A DNA stretch of 23,811 nucleotides. It comes from Avoscillospira sp045579045. GTDB lineage: Bacteria > Bacillota > Clostridia > Oscillospirales > Oscillospiraceae. Shown here one piece after another: positions 20,823 through 23,811 of this stretch (within the stretch, counting starts at the first letter, position 1; the number at the start of each line of letters is the position of its first letter). The DNA is taken from contig JAZNLL010000097.1 in assembly GCA_045579045.1 (NCBI GenBank), forward strand, positions 1 through 23,811, written 5' to 3'. A program made the translations under genes and the position numbers. A model generated the notes under the pieces. The model was not told the origin of the DNA and did not search any database. It saw nothing but the letters and a program-made list of their open reading frames with translations.

Positions 20823-20852
20823 TTGTATACACTTTTTGTCGATTTTTATAAA
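20823..20852 (+). promoter_or_regulatory. Candidate promoter of the orphan 72-residue ORF
   Basis: There is TTGTAT (20823-20828), an 18-bp spacer and TATAAA (20847-20852). It overlaps near-identical tandem repeats TATACACTATTTTTG (20811-20825) and TATACACTTTTTG (20826-20838). Confidence 0.45.
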
Positions 20853-20869
20853 CATCGGGTGGTAAGTTT

Positions 20870-21088
20870 ATGAAAGAAAAAGCTATTATCACAGAAAAAA
20901 CTGAAATCATAGAAACTTCTATAGTAAAAAAGCAACAAAATCAACAAACAACCCATGATATTCTAACACAATTCAAACACAGAAAACATCGCATTCCTTT
21001 ATGTAAGGACACAAAACATTCAGTAATCTCACAAAAAGTTCAAGCAAACAGTGCAAACCAGAACGAAATAGTTCGGAAAACGCTGTAA
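20870..21088 (+). CDS. Hypothetical orphan protein, 72 residues
   Basis: This open frame is supported by GGGTGG 7 nt before the ATG and by a plausible promoter. The product is very polar and rich in Lys, Gln, Thr and Ile (MKEKAIITEKTEIIETSIVK then KQQNQQTTHDILTQFKHRKH), with a single Cys and no membrane segment. Its base composition is markedly A-rich compared with the neighbouring housekeeping genes, consistent with recent acquisition. I recognise no family. It could be a genuine small accessory gene or a chance frame in AT-rich DNA. It is convergent with queA, whose stop lies 4 nt away. Confidence 0.4.
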   Translation: MKEKAIITEKTEIIETSIVKKQQNQQTTHDILTQFKHRKHRIPLCKDTKHSVISQKVQANSANQNEIVRKTL

Positions 21089-21092
21089 TTTA

Positions 21093-22121
21093 TTAATACA
21101 AAAACATGGCATCACCGAAAGAGAAGAATCGGTACTTTTCACGAACCGCCTCATTATAGGCATTCAGAACCGCTTCCCTTCCAGCAAATGCAGAAACGAG
21201 CATAACAAGAGTACTCTCCGGCAGGTGGAAATTCGTGATCAGCGCATCCATGGCCTTAAAGCGATAGCCGGGATAGATGAAGATTTCTGTCCAGGCAGAA
21301 CGTTCTTCAAAAGTGCCGTCCTCCCCTGCCAGAGATTCCAACGTTCTGCAGGACGTAGTACCAACGCAGATCACGCGGCCTCCATTGCGTTTGGTCTCGT
21401 TAATGACATCAGCAGTTTCTTTCGAGATCGTGCAGAATTCGGAATGCATATGATGCTCGGAAATCTCATCGGCTTTCACGGGACGGAAGGTACCCAGACC
21501 TACATGAAGCGTTACGTAGGCCAGTTTAATGCCCTTGGCTTCAATCTTTTCAAGAAGTTCCTTTGTAAAATGCAGTCCTGCGGTTGGTGCGGCAGCCGAG
21601 CCGTTGACTTTGGAATAGACGGTCTGATACCGCTCTCCGTCCTCAAGCTCCTCTTTTATATAAGGTGGCAAAGGCATTTTTCCCAGACGTTCCAGCACCT
21701 CAAGAAAAATTCCCTCATAATGGAACTTTACCAGCTTATTTCCGGTTTCCAAGGCCCCGACAACAGTTGCGGTCAAGCTTCCGTCGCCAAAGGCCAATTC
21801 CGTTCCCGGTTGGGTCTTTCTGCCCGGCTTGGTCAGACACTCCCAGACACCATCGCCTTTATCCTTCAACAACAGCACCTCAACAGCTCCCATAGTGGGA
21901 ACCCGATGACCAAGCAATCTTGCAGGAAGCACTCTGGAATTATTCAACACCAGACAGTCCCCGGGAGAAAGCATTTCCACAATATCAAAGAAGTGTTTAT
22001 GCTCCACTTTTCCGGTATTCCTGTCCAATGTCATTAAACGCGAGGTGTCGCGGCGGGCCAGAGGTGTCTGTGCAATCAGCTCCTCCGGCAATTCATAGAA
22101 AAAATCATGTGTTTTCAACAA
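21093..22121 (-). CDS. queA: S-adenosylmethionine:tRNA ribosyltransferase-isomerase (TTG start)
   Basis: QueA transfers and isomerises the ribosyl part of SAM onto preQ1-34 in tRNA, forming epoxyqueuosine after Tgt has acted. The 342-residue protein has the family N-terminus FFYELPEELIAQTPLARRD (7-25) and SRLMTLDRNTG. Further on are NNSRVLPARLLGH, VEVLLLK, the central NGSAAAPTAGLHFT, YVTLHVGLGTFRPVKADEI and FHLPESTLVMLVSAF near the C-terminus. The frame starts at tandem TTG codons (22121 and 22118), with GAGGG 5 or 8 nt upstream, and no ATG is suitably placed. It is separated from tgt by an accessory segment. Confidence 0.96.
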   Translation of the reverse strand: MLKTHDFFYELPEELIAQTPLARRDTSRLMTLDRNTGKVEHKHFFDIVEMLSPGDCLVLNNSRVLPARLLGHRVPTMGAVEVLLLKDKGDGVWECLTKPGRKTQPGTELAFGDGSLTATVVGALETGNKLVKFHYEGIFLEVLERLGKMPLPPYIKEELEDGERYQTVYSKVNGSAAAPTAGLHFTKELLEKIEAKGIKLAYVTLHVGLGTFRPVKADEISEHHMHSEFCTISKETADVINETKRNGGRVICVGTTSCRTLESLAGEDGTFEERSAWTEIFIYPGYRFKAMDALITNFHLPESTLVMLVSAFAGREAVLNAYNEAVREKYRFFSFGDAMFLY

Positions 22122-22163
22122 TAAAGCCCTCTGTTATCGGTCTGAATTCTACATTCCTTTTGA

Positions 22164-22192
22164 TTGACATATAGTGCCTTCTGTGATATCAT
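22164..22192 (+). promoter_or_regulatory. Predicted asd promoter
   Basis: A perfect TTGACA (22164-22169), a 17-bp spacer and TATCAT (22187-22192). Transcription from about 22199 would give a leader of about 125 nt before asd. Confidence 0.6.
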
Positions 22193-22193
22193 T

Positions 22194-22254
22194 GTCGCAT
22201 TGACGGACACATGACCACCACAGAAATACACAATATGGTCATTTCGTCAGCGAC
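22194..22254. repeat. 61-bp imperfect inverted repeat between queA and asd
   Basis: The arms read GTCGC-at-TGACG-gacac-ATGACCA and TGGTCAT-tt-CGTCA-GCGAC around an 18-nt loop, giving about 17 base pairs with one bulge and one internal loop. It fills the interval between the predicted asd (+) and queA (-) transcription starts, so it would be at the 5' end of both transcripts. Confidence 0.6.
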
Positions 22255-22255
22255 T

Positions 22256-22284
22256 ATTATAGTACATTCCCGCTTTTCCTGCAA
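22256..22284 (-). promoter_or_regulatory. Predicted queA promoter
   Basis: On the - strand there is TTGCAG (22284-22279), a 17-bp spacer and a perfect TATAAT (22261-22256). Transcription would start near 22249 and run leftward, leaving a leader of about 128 nt that overlaps the asd leader by about 50 nt. Confidence 0.65.
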
Positions 22285-22323
22285 CCATAACTTGAGAAAA
22301 GCGTACAGATTGGAGCGATTTTT

Positions 22324-23403
22324 ATGAAAAAGTACAAAGTTGGTATCGTCGGTGCAACCGGTATGGTCGGTCAGCGCTTTGTCATGCTGAACAGCAATCA
22401 TCCCTGGTTTGAGCTGACTGCTCTGGCTGCCAGCGCACGCAGTGCCGGTAAGACCTATCAGGATGCTGTCGGTGCTCGCTGGGCCATGGAAGATCCCATG
22501 CCCGAGAAGGCTGCCTCTATGGTGGTCATGGATGCAGACGCTGATGCAGAGAAGATCGCAGCTATGGTCGATTTCGTTTTCTGCGCTGTCGATATGAAGA
22601 AGGACGAAATCAAGGCTCTGGAAGAGCGCTATGCCAAGCTGGAGTGTCCTGTCGTCTCCAACAACTCCGCTCACCGCTGGACCGAAGATGTCCCCATGGT
22701 CGTGCCCGAAATCAACGCAGACCACATTAAGGTTATCGAAGCACAGAGAAAGCGTCTCGGTACCAAGCGTGGCTTTATTGCTGTTAAGTCCAACTGCAGT
22801 CTGCAGAGCTACATCCCTGCCCTGCATCCTCTGAAGAAGTACGGTCTGGGTAATTCCCTGGTCTGCACCTATCAGGCAATTTCCGGCGCAGGAAAGACCT
22901 TCGAAACCTGGCCCGAGATGATCGACAATGTTATCCCCTACATCGGTGGTGAGGAAGAAAAATCCGAGCGTGAGCCCATGAAGCTCTGGGGTCACATTGA
23001 AGACGGCAAGATCGTCAATGCCGAAGGTCCCTCCATTACCGCTCAGTGCATCCGCGTTCCCGCCAGCAACGGCCACATGGCCGCTGTGTTTATGAAGTTT
23101 GATGGAGAAAAGCCCTCCATTGAGCAGATCAAGGCTGACTGGGCTGCATATGCAGGCCGTGCACAGGAGCTGGAGCTGCCTTCCGCACCCAAGCAGTTCC
23201 TGCACTACTTTGAGGAAGATAACCGTCCTCAGACCAAACTGGATCGCATGACCGAGAACGGCATGGCTGTTTGCATCGGTCGTCTGCGTCCCGACTCTCA
23301 GTATGACTATAAGTTCGTTTGCCTGTCCCATAACACCCTCCGCGGTGCAGCCGGTGGCGCGGTCCTTCTGGCTGAGCTTCTGTGTGCAGAAGGTTATATA
23401 TAA
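22324..23403 (+). CDS. asd: Aspartate-semialdehyde dehydrogenase
   Basis: This enzyme reduces aspartyl phosphate with NADPH to aspartate semialdehyde, the branch point to lysine/diaminopimelate, threonine and methionine. The 359-residue protein has the Rossmann motif VGIVGATGMVGQRF (6-19), a VSNNSAHRW segment, and the active-site cysteine in VKSNCSLQSYIPALHPL. AISGAGKTFETWPEM, RVPASNGHMAAVF and the C-terminal LSHNTLRGAAGGAVLLAELL follow. The architecture is the longer archaeal/yeast-like type rather than the E. coli type. TTGGAG lies 9 nt before the ATG. It is monocistronic: a terminator follows, and no other lysine-pathway gene is nearby. Confidence 0.95.
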   Translation: MKKYKVGIVGATGMVGQRFVMLNSNHPWFELTALAASARSAGKTYQDAVGARWAMEDPMPEKAASMVVMDADADAEKIAAMVDFVFCAVDMKKDEIKALEERYAKLECPVVSNNSAHRWTEDVPMVVPEINADHIKVIEAQRKRLGTKRGFIAVKSNCSLQSYIPALHPLKKYGLGNSLVCTYQAISGAGKTFETWPEMIDNVIPYIGGEEEKSEREPMKLWGHIEDGKIVNAEGPSITAQCIRVPASNGHMAAVFMKFDGEKPSIEQIKADWAAYAGRAQELELPSAPKQFLHYFEEDNRPQTKLDRMTENGMAVCIGRLRPDSQYDYKFVCLSHNTLRGAAGGAVLLAELLCAEGYI

Positions 23404-23433
23404 GCACCCTAAGCAAGACAATAATCAGATTAC

Positions 23434-23475
23434 CCCCTAATGCAGAAAATTATTCCACTGCATTAGGGGTATTTT
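23434..23475 (+). terminator. asd terminator
   Basis: A perfect 12-bp stem CCCCTAATGCAG/CTGCATTAGGGG with a 12-nt loop, followed by TATTTT. It lies 30 nt after the asd stop. Confidence 0.88.
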
Positions 23476-23535
23476 GCGTCTACTCCGTGTAATCACAAAC
23501 GATATTTTCCAATTCTAAGATATATACGACAACCA

Positions 23536-23569
23536 TAAACGGAGCTGGATGCAAAAGCACCCAGCTCCG
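23536..23569 (-). terminator. Terminator of the - strand gene at the right edge
   Basis: Arms CGGAGCTGGATGC (23540-23552) and GCACCCAGCTCCG (23557-23569) enclose AAAA. On the + strand one pair is an A-C mismatch, but in - strand RNA it becomes G-U. The 13-bp helix is therefore complete only for the leftward transcript; TTTA follows. The region 23570-23651 is 3' untranslated sequence with nothing else evident. Confidence 0.75.
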
Positions 23570-23651
23570 CTGTGTAAAGAAGTCAGCCTCAGATAATTTG
23601 TTCAAGATAAGCTTTATGACAATGATTGAGCTTAGTCAATTTTTGCTTCAA

Positions 23652-23811
23652 TTACAGACCGAAGAAGCTGTTAGCAACCTGGTTGTAGTAGCACATAGAT
23701 CTGAACATATTGAGCTGCTTGACATTGGTAGAACCTGCAAGACCTCTCTTCAGATAGCAGACAACGCTGGCCTGGATGTTCTGCACATTGCCTTCTGCAT
23801 CGGTGATTTCC
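23652..23811 (-). CDS. C-terminal end of an unidentified protein, possibly secreted or surface (partial)
   Basis: A - strand frame stays open from the window's right edge to a TAA at 23654-23652 (53 codons). The visible part ends EITDAEGNVQNIQASVVCYL, KRGLAGSTNVKQLNMFRSM, CYYNQVANSFFGL. The pattern of a basic/hydrophobic helix, then M-x-x-Y-x-x-x-A-N-x-F-F near the terminus, resembles the C-terminal modules of secreted clostridial and ruminococcal surface proteins. This resemblance is from memory and not tested. The dedicated terminator downstream supports it as a real gene. The 5' part lies outside the window. Confidence 0.6.
   Translation of the reverse strand, partial: EITDAEGNVQNIQASVVCYLKRGLAGSTNVKQLNMFRSMCYYNQVANSFFGL

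Noticed and set aside
21225..22037. + strand frame of 270 codons
   Set aside because: Shadow of queA.
22189..23421. - strand frame of 410 codons across asd
   Set aside because: Shadow of asd caused by biased codon use; no domain recognised.
1..23811. CRISPR array, insertion sequences, tRNA genes, prophage
   Set aside because: No regularly spaced repeats, transposase motifs, tRNA cloverleaf signatures or phage genes were seen.

Overview
This window reads as the chromosome of a low-to-mid GC clostridial Firmicute, most likely an anaerobic gut-type member of the Oscillospirales/Ruminococcaceae. The basis is the class A RNase P RNA, the short HisG with HisZ, the YerC/YecD regulator, and the DUF421-DUF4363, DUF1540, zinc-ribbon and FeoAB genes. 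This assignment is an inference from gene content; no 16S or marker search was possible. Almost everything is core or housekeeping. The only clearly accessory stretch is about 1.2 kb (19883-21088) between tgt and queA.

Region 1 (1-8145, + strand): the 3' part of rnpB and its terminator, then a consensus promoter and one ten-gene histidine operon, yerC-hisZ-hisG-hisD-hisC-hisB-hisH-hisA-hisF-hisIE. It is closed by a strong bidirectional terminator. Genes overlap or abut, so they are probably translationally coupled. Every step from PRPP and ATP to histidine is present except histidinol-phosphate phosphatase. The leader is only about 27 nt, with no T-box; palindromes at the promoter plus the TrpR-like first gene suggest repression by YerC.

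Region 2 (8156-12224, - strand): a small zinc-ribbon protein with its own consensus promoter and an unusually long, structured 5' leader of about 220 nt. Next is an operon starting with an unannotated 59-residue one-helix membrane protein, two half-size chromate-family transporters, then ruvC-ruvA-ruvB (Holliday junction processing).

Region 3 (12355-15050): a DUF421-DUF4363 membrane pair (+), nrdR (-) with NrdR-box-like sites over its promoter, a YihY family membrane protein (+) and a 54-residue DUF1540 protein (-).

Region 4 (15162-19706, - strand): an IclR-type regulator, feoA-feoB ferrous iron uptake, yajC, and tgt (tRNA queuosine synthesis).

Region 5 (19846-21088): an accessory island between tgt and queA, genes that are often neighbours. 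It holds a toxin-first RelE-type toxin-antitoxin pair, a frameshifted DUF2442 gene whose break lies exactly on a U UUA AAA slippery heptamer, and an orphan 72-residue ORF.

Region 6 (21093-23811): queA (-) and asd (+), whose predicted promoters face each other across a 61-bp imperfect inverted repeat. After them come terminators and the C-terminal end of a probable secreted or surface protein (-).

No obviously new multi-gene system is visible. The best leads are the switch-like leader RNA (8449-8651), the frameshifted DUF2442 gene, the 59-residue membrane protein heading the chr-ruv operon, and the queA/asd intergenic structure. No tRNA, rRNA, CRISPR array, insertion sequence or prophage was seen.
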